Source: Rhizobium sp. BK602 (lineage in GTDB: Bacteria; Pseudomonadota; Alphaproteobacteria; Rhizobiales; Rhizobiaceae). From it: DNA of 64,000 bases. Shown in pieces: positions 30,217-39,118 of this stretch. Both the position numbers and the translations under genes were made by a program. The notes beneath the pieces were generated by a model. It did no database searches. It was not told the origin of the DNA and was given only the letters and a program-made list of their open reading frames with translations. The stretch is from contig NZ_JACIBC010000004.1 of assembly GCF_014195095.1 (NCBI RefSeq), forward strand, positions 600,255 to 664,254. Reading direction: 5' to 3'. The number at the start of each line of letters is the position of its first letter. The stretch's first letter is position 1.

Positions 30217-30521
30217 GCGCGAAAACTCTTGCGTTAGCGAATACAAAAAAGTCGAGCAGCCTGTGGGACGGTATCGTTGCCAAAACCCGGCCTTGACGGA
30301 ACCGAGGGTGACCGATTCCACGCCCAGCCTCGCCACTATCGTCGAGCTGGCTTGCCCGAACCTGAGGTTGGTGCGCGGAAGCGGTTGGATTTGCTAACTG
30401 GAGAAGAGCTGGCGGTTTCCCATGACGGGGTCGGTTTCGGCTGGGCGCACAATGACCCTGAGCATATGCGTCGATGCAGGGAAGGTATTGCGTGACTGTA
30501 GTTTTTAGACTACAAATCCTC
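30217..30521. other. Intergenic region between the giant gene and the toxin-antitoxin locus
   Basis: About 300 bases. The left part is the leader and promoter region of the giant gene (minus strand); the right end carries the operator-like repeat of the toxin-antitoxin locus. Short open frames here have no ribosome sites and shadow-like composition. A stretch near 30343-30370 (TATCGTCGAGCTGGCTTG) resembles bases near 17819-17836 in the other intergenic gap, too short to interpret. Confidence 0.4.
30497..30514. promoter_or_regulatory. Inverted repeat upstream of the toxin-antitoxin locus
   Basis: TGTAGT (30497-30502), six bases, ACTACA (30509-30514), ending 7 bases before the GTG start of the toxin remnant. 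Type II toxin-antitoxin operons are usually repressed by their own antitoxin at such a palindrome; here the HTH antitoxin encoded downstream is the likely binder (inference). Confidence 0.55.
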
Positions 30522-30826
30522 GTGATTGAGTTAAGGCAGACGGCGCCCTTCGCCAGTGGGAAAGCCGTCTCCGGGACAAGCGAGCCAGAACGATTATCGC
30601 GGCGCGATTGATGCGGTTGGCTGAAGGCGTGCCGAGCGATGTGCAGCCGGTAGGCGAAGGCGTAAGCGAACTGCGAATTCACTACGGTCCCGGCTATCGC
30701 GTCTACTTCCAACAGCGCGGAAATGTCCTGATCGTGTTGCTATGTGGCGCGGATAAAGGATCGCAAACCCGTGATATCGCCGCCGCCAAGAAACTCGCCA
30801 AAGAATGGAGTTCACAAGTTGATTGA
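30522..30826 (+). pseudogene. RelE/HigB-type toxin, broken by a one-base frameshift
   Basis: Two reading frames together give a complete addiction-module killer protein of about 100 residues. GTG 30522 starts with the family-type N-terminus VIELRQTAPFA. After about base 30554 the match shifts to the next frame: QWESRLRDKRARTIIAARLMRLAEG in pieces, then VGEGVSELRIHYGPGYRVYF and LLCGADKGSQTRDI, ending at TGA 30824-30826. One missing base near GCCAGTGGG explains the break. A shortened protein could start at TTG 30608 or ATG 30611 but would lack the N-terminal third. The antitoxin gene downstream is intact. A sequencing error or programmed frameshift is possible; decay of a toxin is the simplest reading. 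Confidence 0.78.
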
Positions 30827-31112
30827 AAAACTGACCACTTACGACCCTGCCGCCGCGTTGGTTGATGATGAGGAGATCGCCGCTTTTATGGCCGATGCCT
30901 TTGAAACCGGCGATGCCGCCTATGTCGCCAAGGCACTTGGCGTCGTCGCTCGTGCCAAAGGCATGACCGAGATATCCCGCAAAACCGGCTTATCTCGCGA
31001 ACAGCTCTACCGTTCGTTCAGCGAGCACGGAAACCCGACCCTCAAGACGACGTTCGCAGTGATGCGCGCCCTCGGTGTTGATATAACGGCCAAGACCCAT
31101 ACGGCACAGTGA
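30819..31112 (+). CDS. HigA-type antitoxin, HTH addiction-module antidote protein
   Basis: 97 residues from TTG 30819, which overlaps the toxin stop by 8 bases and has GGAG at a suitable distance; the family start LIEKLTTYDPAAAL fits this choice (the frame extends back to 30744 but lacks family sequence). Conserved parts are FETGDAAYVAKALGVVARAKG and ISRKTGLSREQLYRSFSEHG, a helix-turn-helix close to the probable antidote family, then PTLKTTFAVMRALGV. It neutralises the RelE/HigB toxin and represses the locus. With the toxin frame broken, it may now serve as a solitary antitoxin or repressor. Confidence 0.85.
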   Translation: MIEKLTTYDPAAALVDDEEIAAFMADAFETGDAAYVAKALGVVARAKGMTEISRKTGLSREQLYRSFSEHGNPTLKTTFAVMRALGVDITAKTHTAQ

Positions 31113-31193
31113 CGGTGCTTCCGGCTCTTGATCATCGTCCCAAGGCCAGACGAACAATGGTCTCCCGGCTTGTCATGAGGTAAGGGTCGGGCT

Positions 31194-32306
31194 CTATTCC
31201 GCCGCCTGTGGTTTGATGACGCCGCGGCGGATCTGGTCTTCCTCGATCGATTCGAACAGGGCGCGGAAGTTGCCTTCGCCGAAGCCATCGTCGCCCTTTC
31301 GCTGGATGAATTCGAAGAAGATCGGACCGATCACGGTCTTGGAGAAGATCTGCAGCAGGATTTTCGTCATGCCGCCATCGACCACGCCTTCGCCATCGAT
31401 CAGAATGCCGTGCTTCTTCATCCGCTCGATCGGCTCGTCATGGCCGTTCACGCGGGCATGGGACATTTCGTAATAGGTCTCCGGCGGGCCGGGCATGAAT
31501 TTGAGGCCGTTCTCGGCCAGCGTATCGGTCGCCTCATAGATGCGCTCGGTGCCGACGGCGATGTGCTGGATGCCTTCGCCCTTGTATTTCCTGAGGAATT
31601 CCTCGATCTGGCTCGTCTCGTCCTTGGACTCGTTCAGCGGGATGCGGATCTTGCCGCAGGGCGAGGTGATGGCCCGGCTTACCAGGCCGGTGATGCGGCC
31701 GTCGATGTTGAAGAAATGGATCTGCTTGAAGTTGAAAAGCTCGCGGTAGAAATCCCACCATTTGTCCATGTTGCCGCGATAGACATTGTGGGTGAGGTGG
31801 TCGAGGTAATAGAACCCGGCACCTTCCGGCTTGGGATTGCGCTCGCCCAGCCAGTCGAATTCGGCCTCGTAGGCCGAGCCCTTCTCACCATAGGTCTCGA
31901 TGAAATAGAGCAGCGAGCCGCCGATGCCGACGATGGCCGGTACGTCGAGTGTCTTGTCCTTGCCGTCATAAGGTGTCGCGCCCTTGGCGACCGCATGGCG
32001 AAAAGCGTGGTCGGCATCGACGACGCGCCAGGCCATGGCGGGCGCGCAGGGCCCATGCTGGTCGACGAAGCGCATGGCATGGCTGCCGGGCTCGGCATTG
32101 ACGAGGTAGTTGATGTCACCCTGCCGCCAGACGGTGACGTTCTTTGTCTTGTGTCTTGCGACCGGTTCGTAGCCCATGCGGGCAAACAGCTCTTCGAGTT
32201 TCTGCGGCTCGGGATGCGCGAATTCGACGAATTCGAAGCCATCAGTCCCCGCCGGATTGTCTGCGGTGATCTCGGAAACCGGTACGTCGTGTGGGAAAGG
32301 ACCCAT
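31194..32306 (-). CDS. hpd: 4-hydroxyphenylpyruvate dioxygenase
   Basis: 370 residues from ATG 32306, preceded by AGGAGGAG seven bases away; the longer frame to 32333 was not used. The enzyme converts 4-hydroxyphenylpyruvate to homogentisate with Fe(II) and O2 in tyrosine degradation. The three iron ligands sit in recognisable places: His in YLDHLTHNVYRG, His in GIQHIAVGTERI and Glu in GPIFFEFIQRKGDDGFGEGN, the family signature near the C-terminus. It is transcribed divergently from an Lrp-type regulator and lies near hmgA, the fumarylacetoacetase gene and maiA, which complete the pathway. Confidence 0.96.
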   Translation of the reverse strand: MGPFPHDVPVSEITADNPAGTDGFEFVEFAHPEPQKLEELFARMGYEPVARHKTKNVTVWRQGDINYLVNAEPGSHAMRFVDQHGPCAPAMAWRVVDADHAFRHAVAKGATPYDGKDKTLDVPAIVGIGGSLLYFIETYGEKGSAYEAEFDWLGERNPKPEGAGFYYLDHLTHNVYRGNMDKWWDFYRELFNFKQIHFFNIDGRITGLVSRAITSPCGKIRIPLNESKDETSQIEEFLRKYKGEGIQHIAVGTERIYEATDTLAENGLKFMPGPPETYYEMSHARVNGHDEPIERMKKHGILIDGEGVVDGGMTKILLQIFSKTVIGPIFFEFIQRKGDDGFGEGNFRALFESIEEDQIRRGVIKPQAAE

Positions 32307-32426
32307 GGCAAACTCCTCCTGTCGCTCATGCATATGATGCTACAGGGCGGGTGCATTGTGCTTGCAATCTTGAGCCGACTTTGCTCCAATCGTGCATGAT
32401 CCGTGCGGAAATTTTGAAAGAGATGC

Positions 32427-32909
32427 ATGATGGAAGCGCTCGATGGATATGATCTCAAGATTCTGAGCCATCTGCAGGCCGATGGGCGGCTGACCAACAA
32501 TGAGCTCTCCGAGCTGATCGCCCTGTCGCCGTCGCAATGCTCGCGCCGGCGCTCGCGGCTGGAGGCGGAGGGCTATATCCAGAGCTACCGGGCTCATCTC
32601 GACCGGCGCAAGCTCGGGCTCGATCTGCTGGTGGTCATCGCGGTGACGCTTGCGACCCACAATCGCGACAACGCCAAGCGCTTTGCGAGCCTCGTCGAGA
32701 ACCTGCCGGAAGTGCTGGAATGCTTTTCGCTGACGGGCGAGATGGATTATCACCTGAAGGTGGTGACACGCGATCTCGCCGGGCTTTCCCATTTCGTCAA
32801 CGACGTGCTGCTGCCGCATGAGAGCGTGCAGCACGTCAAGACCTCGATCGTGCTCAATGTCCTCAAGGATTCCGGTCCCATTCCGATCCAGAAGTCCGCG
32901 CGGACCTGA
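32427..32909 (+). CDS. Lrp/AsnC family transcriptional regulator (likely hpd regulator)
   Basis: 160 residues from ATG 32427 (ATG 32430 also possible), preceded by GAAAGAG. The N-terminal winged helix ALDGYDLKILSHLQADG, with NNELSELIALSPSQCSRRRSRL, is typical of Lrp/AsnC proteins. The C-terminal half is the RAM/AsnC ligand domain (VLECFSLTGEMDYHLKVVT). It is divergent from hpd with 120 bases between the ATGs, so it probably senses tyrosine, phenylalanine or a keto acid and controls hpd. It is convergent with the MarR-type gene, with only two bases between the stops. Confidence 0.92.
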   Translation: MMEALDGYDLKILSHLQADGRLTNNELSELIALSPSQCSRRRSRLEAEGYIQSYRAHLDRRKLGLDLLVVIAVTLATHNRDNAKRFASLVENLPEVLECFSLTGEMDYHLKVVTRDLAGLSHFVNDVLLPHESVQHVKTSIVLNVLKDSGPIPIQKSART

Positions 32910-32911
32910 TC

Positions 32912-33376
32912 TTAAAGATCGTCCAGATCGATCGGCGATCCCTTCTGCCCGATCACCCGTTCGACCGCGTCCAGCCCCGCTGCGAGCGAGTGAACGCCCG
33001 GCTGCCCCATGAGTGCCTCCAGTTCCGACTGGTAGTCGCGGGCAAGCGCGATCAGCTCCCGATAGGCCTGATGCCCGGCACTGGTGAGTTCCAGATGCTC
33101 CTGCCGCCGGTCGGTCTCGTCCCTCGTCCGCTTCACCCAGCGGCGCTGCTCCAAAGCGAAGACGGCCCGGCTGACTTTGGTCTTGTGCATGGCCGAATGC
33201 GCTGCGACGGCCTTTGCCGTCATGCGCCCGGAACTGCCGAGCGCGGCCAGCGAGCGCCATTCCGGCCGGGTCATGCCGTATCTCGCCTTGTAATGCGCGG
33301 CAAAGCGCAGGCCGACGAATTCGGCGGCCCGGTTCAGCCGGTAAGGGAGAAACAGCTCGAGCGAAAATTGATCCAT
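32912..33376 (-). CDS. MarR family transcriptional regulator (likely hmgA regulator)
   Basis: 154 residues. The winged-helix region GMTRPEWRSLAALGSSGRM, TAKAVAAHSAMHKTKVSRAV and the wing ALEQRRWVKRTRDETDRRQ is characteristic of MarR proteins. It starts 67 bases from hmgA on the opposite strand, with repeated ATGGTTACA sequences between them, which suggests direct control of the homogentisate operon (hmgA, fumarylacetoacetase, maiA) and of its own gene. Confidence 0.92.
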   Translation of the reverse strand: MDQFSLELFLPYRLNRAAEFVGLRFAAHYKARYGMTRPEWRSLAALGSSGRMTAKAVAAHSAMHKTKVSRAVFALEQRRWVKRTRDETDRRQEHLELTSAGHQAYRELIALARDYQSELEALMGQPGVHSLAAGLDAVERVIGQKGSPIDLDDL

Positions 33377-33383
33377 GGCGTTG

Positions 33384-33420
33384 ATGGTTACAAAATAATG
33401 GTTACATTTACAACTATATG
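33384..33420. promoter_or_regulatory. Repeated operator-like sequence between marR-type gene and hmgA
   Basis: ATGGTTACA occurs at 33384-33392 and 33398-33406, a 14-base step, followed by TTTACAACTATATG. The region is AT-rich against a GC-rich background and holds the promoters of both divergent genes. It is the probable binding site of the MarR protein. Confidence 0.55.
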
Positions 33421-33443
33421 GGAGTTACGGGAGGAAACAAGCC

Positions 33444-34805
33444 ATGGAAAGCACGGTTGCGCCGAAGGCTAAACAGGATGTCGATCCGCGTCAGGCGCTC
33501 GCCTATATGCCCGGTTTCGGCAATGATTTCGAAACGGAGAGCCTGCCCGGCGTTTTGCCGCAGGGGCAGAACAGTCCGCAGAAGTGCAATTACGGTCTTT
33601 ATGCCGAGCAGCTCTCCGGCTCGCCCTTTACGGCGCCGCGCGGCACCAATGAGCGTTCCTGGCTCTATCGCATCCGCCCCAGCGTCAGGCATACCGGCCG
33701 TTTCACGAAAATCGACTATCCGCTCTGGAAGACGGCGCCGCATGTCGCCGACCATTCGCTGGCGCTCGGGCAATTGCGCTGGAGCCCGTTGCCGGCGCCG
33801 GCGGAAAGGCTGAATTTCCTGGAAGGCATCCGCACGATGACGACGGCGGGCGACGCGCTGACCCAGACCGGCATGGCCGCGCATGTCTACACCTTCAACA
33901 CCGACATGGTGGACGACTACTTCTTCAATGCCGACGGCGAGATGCTGATCGCGCCGGAAACGGGCGCTATCCGTGTCTTTACCGAACTCGGAAAAATGGA
34001 TGTCGAACCGTCCGAGATCTGCATCGTCCCGCGCGGGACCATGTTCAAGGTGACGCGTCTTGGCGAGCAGCCGGTCTGGCGCGGCTATATCTGCGAGAAT
34101 TACGGTGCCAAGTTCACGCTGCCGGATCGCGGTCCGATCGGCGCCAATTGCCTTGCCAATCCGCGCGATTTCAAGACGCCGGTGGCCGCCTTCGAGGACA
34201 AGGAGACGCCCTGCCGCGTGCAGGTGAAGTGGTGCGGCTCCCATCATGTCACCGAGATCGGCCATTCGCCGCTCGACGTCGTCGCCTGGCACGGCAACTA
34301 TGCGCCCTATAAGTACGATCTGCGCACCTTCTCGCCGGTCGGCGCCATCCTTTTCGATCATCCCGATCCGTCGATCTTCACGGTGCTGACCGCGCCGTCC
34401 GGCGAGGAAGGCACCGCCAATGTCGACTTCGTGATCTTTCCGCCGCGCTGGCTCGTGGCCGAGCATACGTTCCGGCCGCCCTGGTATCACCGCAACATCA
34501 TGAGCGAATTCATGGGCCTGATCTGCGGCCGCTACGACGCCAAGGAGGAAGGGTTCGTGCCCGGTGGCATGAGCCTGCACAACATGATGCTGCCGCATGG
34601 GCCGGATTTCACCGGCTTCGAAAAGGCGTCGAACGGCGAGCTGAAGCCGGTCAAGCTGGAGAACACCATGGCCTTCATGTTCGAAACCCGTTTCCCGCAG
34701 CAACTCACCAAATTCGCGGCCGAACTCGACACGCTGCAGGACGACTATATCGACTGCTGGTCCGGCCTCGAACGCAAGTTCGACGGCACGCCGGGTATCA
34801 AATAG
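33444..34805 (+). CDS. hmgA: Homogentisate 1,2-dioxygenase
   Basis: 453 residues with GGGAGG upstream. The enzyme opens the homogentisate ring to maleylacetoacetate using Fe(II) and O2. The N-terminal [19 protein letters not shown] and the C-terminal iron region are diagnostic: [35 protein letters not shown] and [13 protein letters not shown] contain the His/Glu ligands. Length is normal for the family. It is first in a rightward operon with the fumarylacetoacetase gene 87 bases downstream and maiA overlapping that. Confidence 0.97.
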   Translation: MESTVAPKAKQDVDPRQALAYMPGFGNDFETESLPGVLPQGQNSPQKCNYGLYAEQLSGSPFTAPRGTNERSWLYRIRPSVRHTGRFTKIDYPLWKTAPHVADHSLALGQLRWSPLPAPAERLNFLEGIRTMTTAGDALTQTGMAAHVYTFNTDMVDDYFFNADGEMLIAPETGAIRVFTELGKMDVEPSEICIVPRGTMFKVTRLGEQPVWRGYICENYGAKFTLPDRGPIGANCLANPRDFKTPVAAFEDKETPCRVQVKWCGSHHVTEIGHSPLDVVAWHGNYAPYKYDLRTFSPVGAILFDHPDPSIFTVLTAPSGEEGTANVDFVIFPPRWLVAEHTFRPPWYHRNIMSEFMGLICGRYDAKEEGFVPGGMSLHNMMLPHGPDFTGFEKASNGELKPVKLENTMAFMFETRFPQQLTKFAAELDTLQDDYIDCWSGLERKFDGTPGIK

Positions 34806-34892
34806 GGGGCGGGGCGCGGGCTTGCCTTCTCGCGCCGTCGCCTCACGTCTTCAAGACAATACCAATCAACAAAAGCAGGGAAGCACTCATCC

Positions 34893-35912
34893 ATGAAACT
34901 CGCCACATTGAAGGATTCCACCCGCGACGGCCGGCTGGTCGTCGTATCGAAAGATCTGACCCGCTGCTCGGAGGTCGGCCATATCGCCCGCACGCTCCAG
35001 GCGGCACTGGACGATTGGGCGCATGTAGGCCCGCGCCTCGCCCAGGTCGCGCAAGGCATCGAGACCGGCGCGCAGCCGACGGTCCGCTTCCACGAACATG
35101 ATGCGACGTCGCCGCTGCCGCGCGCCTATCAGTGGGCGGATGGCTCGGCCTACGTCAACCATGTTGAACTGGTCCGCAAGGCCCGCAACGTCGAGATGCC
35201 GGAGAGCTTTTGGACCGATCCGCTGATGTATCAGGGCGGGTCCGACGCCTTCCTCGGGCCGCGCGAGCCGATCCCGCTGGCCGATGAGGCATGGGACGCC
35301 GATATGGAGGCCGAGCTGGCGGTGATCGTCGGCGATGTGCCGATGGGGGCGTCGATAGAGGAGGCGCGCAACGCCATCCTGTTCGTGATGCTGGTCAACG
35401 ACGTCTCGCTGCGCGGCCTGATCCCGGCGGAATTCGCCAAGGGCTTCGGCTTCTTCCAGTCGAAACCGTCTTCGGCCTTCTCTCCGGTTGCGGTTTCTCC
35501 CGAGGAGCTGGGAGCGGCCTGGGACGGCGGCAGGCTGCATTTGCCGCTGCATGTCGATCTCAACGGCCAGCCGTTCGGCAGGGCCAATGCCGGTATAGAC
35601 ATGACCTTCGACTTTCCGCAGCTGATTGCCCATGCGGCAAAGACCCGAGCGCTCGTCGCCGGCACGATCATCGGCTCCGGCACGGTTTCCAACAAGCTCG
35701 ACGGCGGACCGGGTAGACCGATCGCCGAGGGCGGGGCAGGCTATTCCTGCATCGCGGAAATCCGTACGGTCGAGACGATCACGCGCGGCGCTCCGAAGAC
35801 GCCCTTCCTGCAGTTCGGCGACGTCGTGCGCATCGAGATGACGGATGAGAAGGGTCATTCGATCTTCGGCGCGATCGAGCAGACGGTGACGAAATATGAG
35901 AGGCAGCAATGA
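34893..35912 (+). CDS. fahA: Fumarylacetoacetate hydrolase
   Basis: 339 residues, with AGGGAAG before ATG. FAH-domain residues are present: the metal site E in DADMEAELAVIVGDV with the later Asp in LFVMLVNDVSLR, then GFGFFQSKPSSAFSPVAV and TIIGSGTVSNKLDGGPGRPI. It splits fumarylacetoacetate to fumarate and acetoacetate, the last step of the homogentisate route; position between hmgA and maiA supports this rather than a generic FAH-fold hydrolase. Its stop overlaps the maiA start (ATGA). Confidence 0.92.
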   Translation: MKLATLKDSTRDGRLVVVSKDLTRCSEVGHIARTLQAALDDWAHVGPRLAQVAQGIETGAQPTVRFHEHDATSPLPRAYQWADGSAYVNHVELVRKARNVEMPESFWTDPLMYQGGSDAFLGPREPIPLADEAWDADMEAELAVIVGDVPMGASIEEARNAILFVMLVNDVSLRGLIPAEFAKGFGFFQSKPSSAFSPVAVSPEELGAAWDGGRLHLPLHVDLNGQPFGRANAGIDMTFDFPQLIAHAAKTRALVAGTIIGSGTVSNKLDGGPGRPIAEGGAGYSCIAEIRTVETITRGAPKTPFLQFGDVVRIEMTDEKGHSIFGAIEQTVTKYERQQ

Positions 35913-36544
35913 GCGAGACGGTGCTCTACGACTATTGGCGGTCCTCCGCGAGCTATCGGCTCCGGATCGCGCTCCACATGCTGGGGGCAGATTTCCGCAC
36001 CGTGCCGATCGATCTGCTCGCCAAGGCCCATAAGTCGCAAGAGCATCTGGCCCGCAATCCGCAAGGGCTGGTGCCGGTCCTCGAGATCGATGGGCATGTC
36101 TTCAGCCAGTCGTTGGCGGTGATCGAATATCTCGACGAGACGCGCGGCGGCGTTTTCCTGCCGCGCGATCCGGTCGGGCGACAGCGGGTCAGGACGCTGT
36201 CCTATGCGATCGCCATGGAAATCCATCCGATCTGCAACTCCCATGTCGGCATGCATGTGATGGCGCTCGCCGGCGACAGTGAGGAGGCCCGGATCGCCTG
36301 GATGCAAAAATTCATCGGCGAGGGGATGGCCGCCTTCGAGCGGCTTCTGGATTCTCCGGCAACCGGCGTGTTCTGCCATGGCGATCGGCCGACCATGGCG
36401 GATATCTGCCTCGTGCCGCAGGTCTATAATGCCCGGCGCTGGAATGCCGATCTCTCGGTCTGCCCGAGGCTCGTCGACATTGCCGACCGCTGCGCCGGGC
36501 TGGAACCTTTCGCGGCTGCCCATCCGGACAAGGTGGTGCGATAG
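35909..36544 (+). CDS. maiA: Maleylacetoacetate isomerase
   Basis: 211 residues, zeta-class glutathione S-transferase fold. The active-site segment is LYDYWRSSASYRLRIAL, matching the S-S-x-S/A-x-R-x-R zeta signature. The thioredoxin-like part has NPQGLVPVLEIDG and the glutathione-binding FSQSLAVIEYLDE. The C-terminal domain contains MEIHPICN, typical of maleylacetoacetate isomerases. It isomerises maleylacetoacetate to fumarylacetoacetate with glutathione as cofactor. Last gene of the hmgA operon; convergent with thiE, 25 bases apart. Confidence 0.95.
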   Translation: MSETVLYDYWRSSASYRLRIALHMLGADFRTVPIDLLAKAHKSQEHLARNPQGLVPVLEIDGHVFSQSLAVIEYLDETRGGVFLPRDPVGRQRVRTLSYAIAMEIHPICNSHVGMHVMALAGDSEEARIAWMQKFIGEGMAAFERLLDSPATGVFCHGDRPTMADICLVPQVYNARRWNADLSVCPRLVDIADRCAGLEPFAAAHPDKVVR

Positions 36545-36569
36545 GGCGGTATGACGACAATTCCGTGCT

Positions 36570-37175
36570 TTACCGCCATCGCGCAGTCTGTTCGATCCAC
36601 TGGCGCGTACGGGCTTCCGGGTCGTCGTTCAAGGTTATGTCGGTGACGACGGCGGCGCTGTCTGCCCCTGCGTCGAACACGCCCTGAAGCCTTTCGATGT
36701 TCAGCCCGCCGATCGCGACCAGCGGCAGCGGCGCGCTCCGGCGTTTCCATTCTCCGATCCGTTCAAGGCCCTGCGGCGCCCATTTCATCTGCTTGAGGAT
36801 CGTCGGGTAGACCGGGCCGAGGGCGACATAGTCCGGCTTTGCCGCAAGCGCCGTCTCCAATTCCGCCTCGTCATGCGTCGAAAGGCCGAGTTTCAGGCCG
36901 GCGGCGCGGATGGCGCCGAGATCGGCGACAGCCAGATCCTCCTGGCCGAGATGGATGAAGTCGCATCCTTCCTCGATGGCGATCTGCCAGTAATCGTTGA
37001 CGATGAGCTGGCAGTCATGCGCGGCGCAGACGGCCTTCGCCGCCCGGATTTCGGCGCGGATTTCCGCCTCCGGGCGATCCTTGATGCGCAGCTGCACCAG
37101 TTTCACGCCGAGCGGCACCAGCCGGACGATCCATGCGGCGCTGTCGACGATGAGATAGAAGGGGTCGAGCTTCAT
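36570..37175 (-). CDS. thiE: Thiamine phosphate synthase
   Basis: 201 residues from ATG 37175, which overlaps the thiG stop (ATGA); the longer frame upstream runs through thiG and is a shadow. It has the TIM-barrel signatures [53 protein letters not shown] and [11 protein letters not shown]. The enzyme joins hydroxymethylpyrimidine diphosphate and thiazole phosphate to thiamine monophosphate. Last gene of the thiOSGE operon. Confidence 0.95.
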   Translation of the reverse strand: MKLDPFYLIVDSAAWIVRLVPLGVKLVQLRIKDRPEAEIRAEIRAAKAVCAAHDCQLIVNDYWQIAIEEGCDFIHLGQEDLAVADLGAIRAAGLKLGLSTHDEAELETALAAKPDYVALGPVYPTILKQMKWAPQGLERIGEWKRRSAPLPLVAIGGLNIERLQGVFDAGADSAAVVTDITLNDDPEARTRQWIEQTARWR

Positions 37176-37945
37176 GCGAACACGGCCTTTCCGATGACGG
37201 GCGTGGATGGAACGGCCATGTCGCGCGGTTCGAGCATGCCGGCGGTGAAGGCCTGACGACCGGCCTCGATCGCCTTGGCGAAGGCGCCGGCCATGGCGAT
37301 GGGATCGCCGGCGCCGGCAACGGCGGTATTGAGAAGCACGGCATCGAAGCCGAATTCCATGACGGTTGCCGCATGCGACGGCCGGCCGATGCCGGCATCG
37401 ACGATGAGCGGCACCTCGGGGAAATGCGCGCGCATCGCCCGAAGCGCACCCGGATTGAGCGGTCCTGCCGCCGAGCCGATCGGCGCGCACCAGGGCATCA
37501 GCACCTTGCAGCCCGCGTTCAGCAGGCGCTCGGCCACGACGAGATCGTCGGTCGTATAGGGAAAGACCTCGAAGCCTTCGGAGGAGAGAATGCGCGCGGC
37601 CTCCACCAGTCCGAACACATCGGGCTGCAGCGTATCGTGATGGCCGATCACCTCCAGCTTGATCCAGTTGGTCTGAAACACCTCGCGTGCCATCTTGGCC
37701 GTCAGCACGGCTTCGGAGACGCCGTGGCAGCCGGCGGTGTTGGGCAGCACGCGCACGCCGAGCGCGCGGATCATCTCGAAGAAGGCACCGCCATTGCGTC
37801 CGCCGGCGGTTTCGCGGCGCAGCGAGACGGTGACGATCTCCGTCGCCGATTGCCTGACGGCCTCGGCGAGGATTGCGGGGGAGGGATAGCGCGCGGTGCC
37901 GAGCAGCAGGCGCGATGCGACTTCGGTTCCATAGAGAGAAAGCAT
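37172..37945 (-). CDS. thiG: Thiazole synthase ThiG
   Basis: 257 residues. The Schiff-base Lys lies in [10 protein letters not shown]; other family parts are [52 protein letters not shown] and [15 protein letters not shown]. ThiG condenses deoxyxylulose phosphate, dehydroglycine from ThiO and sulfur from the ThiS thiocarboxylate into the thiazole phosphate. It lies 3 bases after thiS and overlaps thiE by 4 bases. Confidence 0.96.
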   Translation of the reverse strand: MLSLYGTEVASRLLLGTARYPSPAILAEAVRQSATEIVTVSLRRETAGGRNGGAFFEMIRALGVRVLPNTAGCHGVSEAVLTAKMAREVFQTNWIKLEVIGHHDTLQPDVFGLVEAARILSSEGFEVFPYTTDDLVVAERLLNAGCKVLMPWCAPIGSAAGPLNPGALRAMRAHFPEVPLIVDAGIGRPSHAATVMEFGFDAVLLNTAVAGAGDPIAMAGAFAKAIEAGRQAFTAGMLEPRDMAVPSTPVIGKAVFA

Positions 37946-37948
37946 GGG

Positions 37949-38146
37949 TCAGCCTCCTTGCATCGGTGTGAGGATTTCGATCCTGTCATTGTCGTTGAGA
38001 GCGTGATCGCCGCGATCGTCCCGATGAATGAGCTCGCCGTTGACGGCGGTCGCAAGCCAGTCGCCCTCATAATCCAATGCGGCCAGCAGATCGGAGAGCG
38101 TCGTCGCAACGACAGTCTGCGGCTCGCCATTGACGATCAGTCTCAT
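37949..38146 (-). CDS. thiS: Sulfur carrier protein ThiS
   Basis: 65 residues, ubiquitin-like fold, ending in the essential Gly-Gly (TPMQGG) that is adenylated and turned into a thiocarboxylate. The N-terminus MRLIVNGEPQTV and the middle AVNGELIHRDD are typical. It supplies sulfur to ThiG. The start overlaps the thiO stop by 4 bases. No thiF is present in this window, so activation must come from elsewhere. Confidence 0.95.
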   Translation of the reverse strand: MRLIVNGEPQTVVATTLSDLLAALDYEGDWLATAVNGELIHRDDRGDHALNDNDRIEILTPMQGG

Positions 38147-39117
38147 GATGCATGCGCTCCTTCAAAGTTTCGGGAAAAGACGAGATCGGCAGCCTCCGCG
38201 GCCATGGCCGGCGCCAGTAGAAAGCCGTGGCGGTAGAGGCCGTTGAGGACGACCGCATGGGCTTCCCGTGTCACGCGCGGAAAATTGTCTGGGAAGGCCG
38301 GGCGGATGCCGGCGCCGGTTTCGACGACCGTGGCGTCGGCGAAGGCGGGATGCAGCGTATAGGCGGCGTTCAAGAGTTCCATCAGCGAGCGTGCCGTAAT
38401 CGGCCCGTCGAATTCGGTCTCGATCATCGTCGCGCCGACCATGAACAGGCCGCCGCCGCGCGGCACGACATAGACTGGAATGCGCGGATGCAGCAGGCGG
38501 ACGGGCCGGGTGAGCTGCAGCTCGTCGGTGCGCAGATAGAGCATTTCGCCCCGGATGCCGCGCAGGTCGCGGCTCCGGCCGATGCGAGAAGCGCCGGTGC
38601 AGTCGACGACATCGTCGAATGTCTCTTTGGGCTGTGGCTCAGACGTAAAATTCACGCCGCCTCCCGCGAGTTTGTCCCGCAAGGATGTCAGCACGCGGCG
38701 TGGATCGAGATGGGCTTCGCGCGGAAAGAACAGGCCCTGGCCAAAGCGTCCGGCAATCGCCGGCTCCAGTGCGGCCAGCTCGTCTTCCCCCAGCCATCGA
38801 TGGCCCGTCGTGCGGCTGGAGAAGCGCTTCAGCTCGCTTTGGTCGCGGGCCGGCGCCACCACCAGCGTCCCCTGTCGGGCGACCTCGCCCGGCAGCATCG
38901 CCTCCCAGCGGTCGGCGGCATCCTCTCCCCGCCGCAGCACGGCTTCGTCGGCGCTTTCGCGCTCGCACCAGGGGGCCAGCATGCCGCCGGCGAGCCAGGA
39001 TGCGGCCTGGCCGAAATCCGCGCGGGGATCGATGACGGTCACCGCGGCGGCGCGCATATGCAGCGCATGCGCGACCGCAAGGCCGGCGACACCGCCCCCT
39101 TTGACGAGGACACGCAT
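38143..39117 (-). CDS. thiO: Glycine oxidase ThiO
   Basis: 324 residues. FAD-binding N-terminus MRVLVKGGGVAGLAVAHAL, then WLAGGMLAPWCE, which fits the ThiO/DAO family, and the C-terminal GAGIRPAFPDNFPR with GLYRHGFLLAPAMA. It oxidises glycine to dehydroglycine, needed by ThiG in aerobic bacteria. The ATG lies one base after the stop of a 17-codon open frame whose beginning is the start of thiC (39119-39172), so ThiO may be translated by coupling to that leader peptide. First gene of the thiOSGE operon under its own TPP riboswitch. Confidence 0.95.
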   Translation of the reverse strand: MRVLVKGGGVAGLAVAHALHMRAAAVTVIDPRADFGQAASWLAGGMLAPWCERESADEAVLRRGEDAADRWEAMLPGEVARQGTLVVAPARDQSELKRFSSRTTGHRWLGEDELAALEPAIAGRFGQGLFFPREAHLDPRRVLTSLRDKLAGGGVNFTSEPQPKETFDDVVDCTGASRIGRSRDLRGIRGEMLYLRTDELQLTRPVRLLHPRIPVYVVPRGGGLFMVGATMIETEFDGPITARSLMELLNAAYTLHPAFADATVVETGAGIRPAFPDNFPRVTREAHAVVLNGLYRHGFLLAPAMAAEAADLVFSRNFEGAHAS

Positions 39118-39118
39118 T

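Noticed and set aside
22222..30237. Long open frames on the plus strand across the giant gene (for example 22222-23952, 26732-27760, 27764-29056, 29245-30237)
   Set aside because: They are antisense shadows: a 24-bp repeat without stops in the real frame keeps other frames open too. They have no ribosome sites, and the real protein has a clean start and continuous repeat.
30277..30495. 72-codon plus-strand frame before the toxin-antitoxin locus
   Set aside because: No start context or motif; overlaps leader DNA of the giant gene.
36544..37490. Longer thiE start at 37490
   Set aside because: The added 105 residues are an Arg-rich shadow of thiG; ATG 37175 overlaps the thiG stop as in other thi operons.
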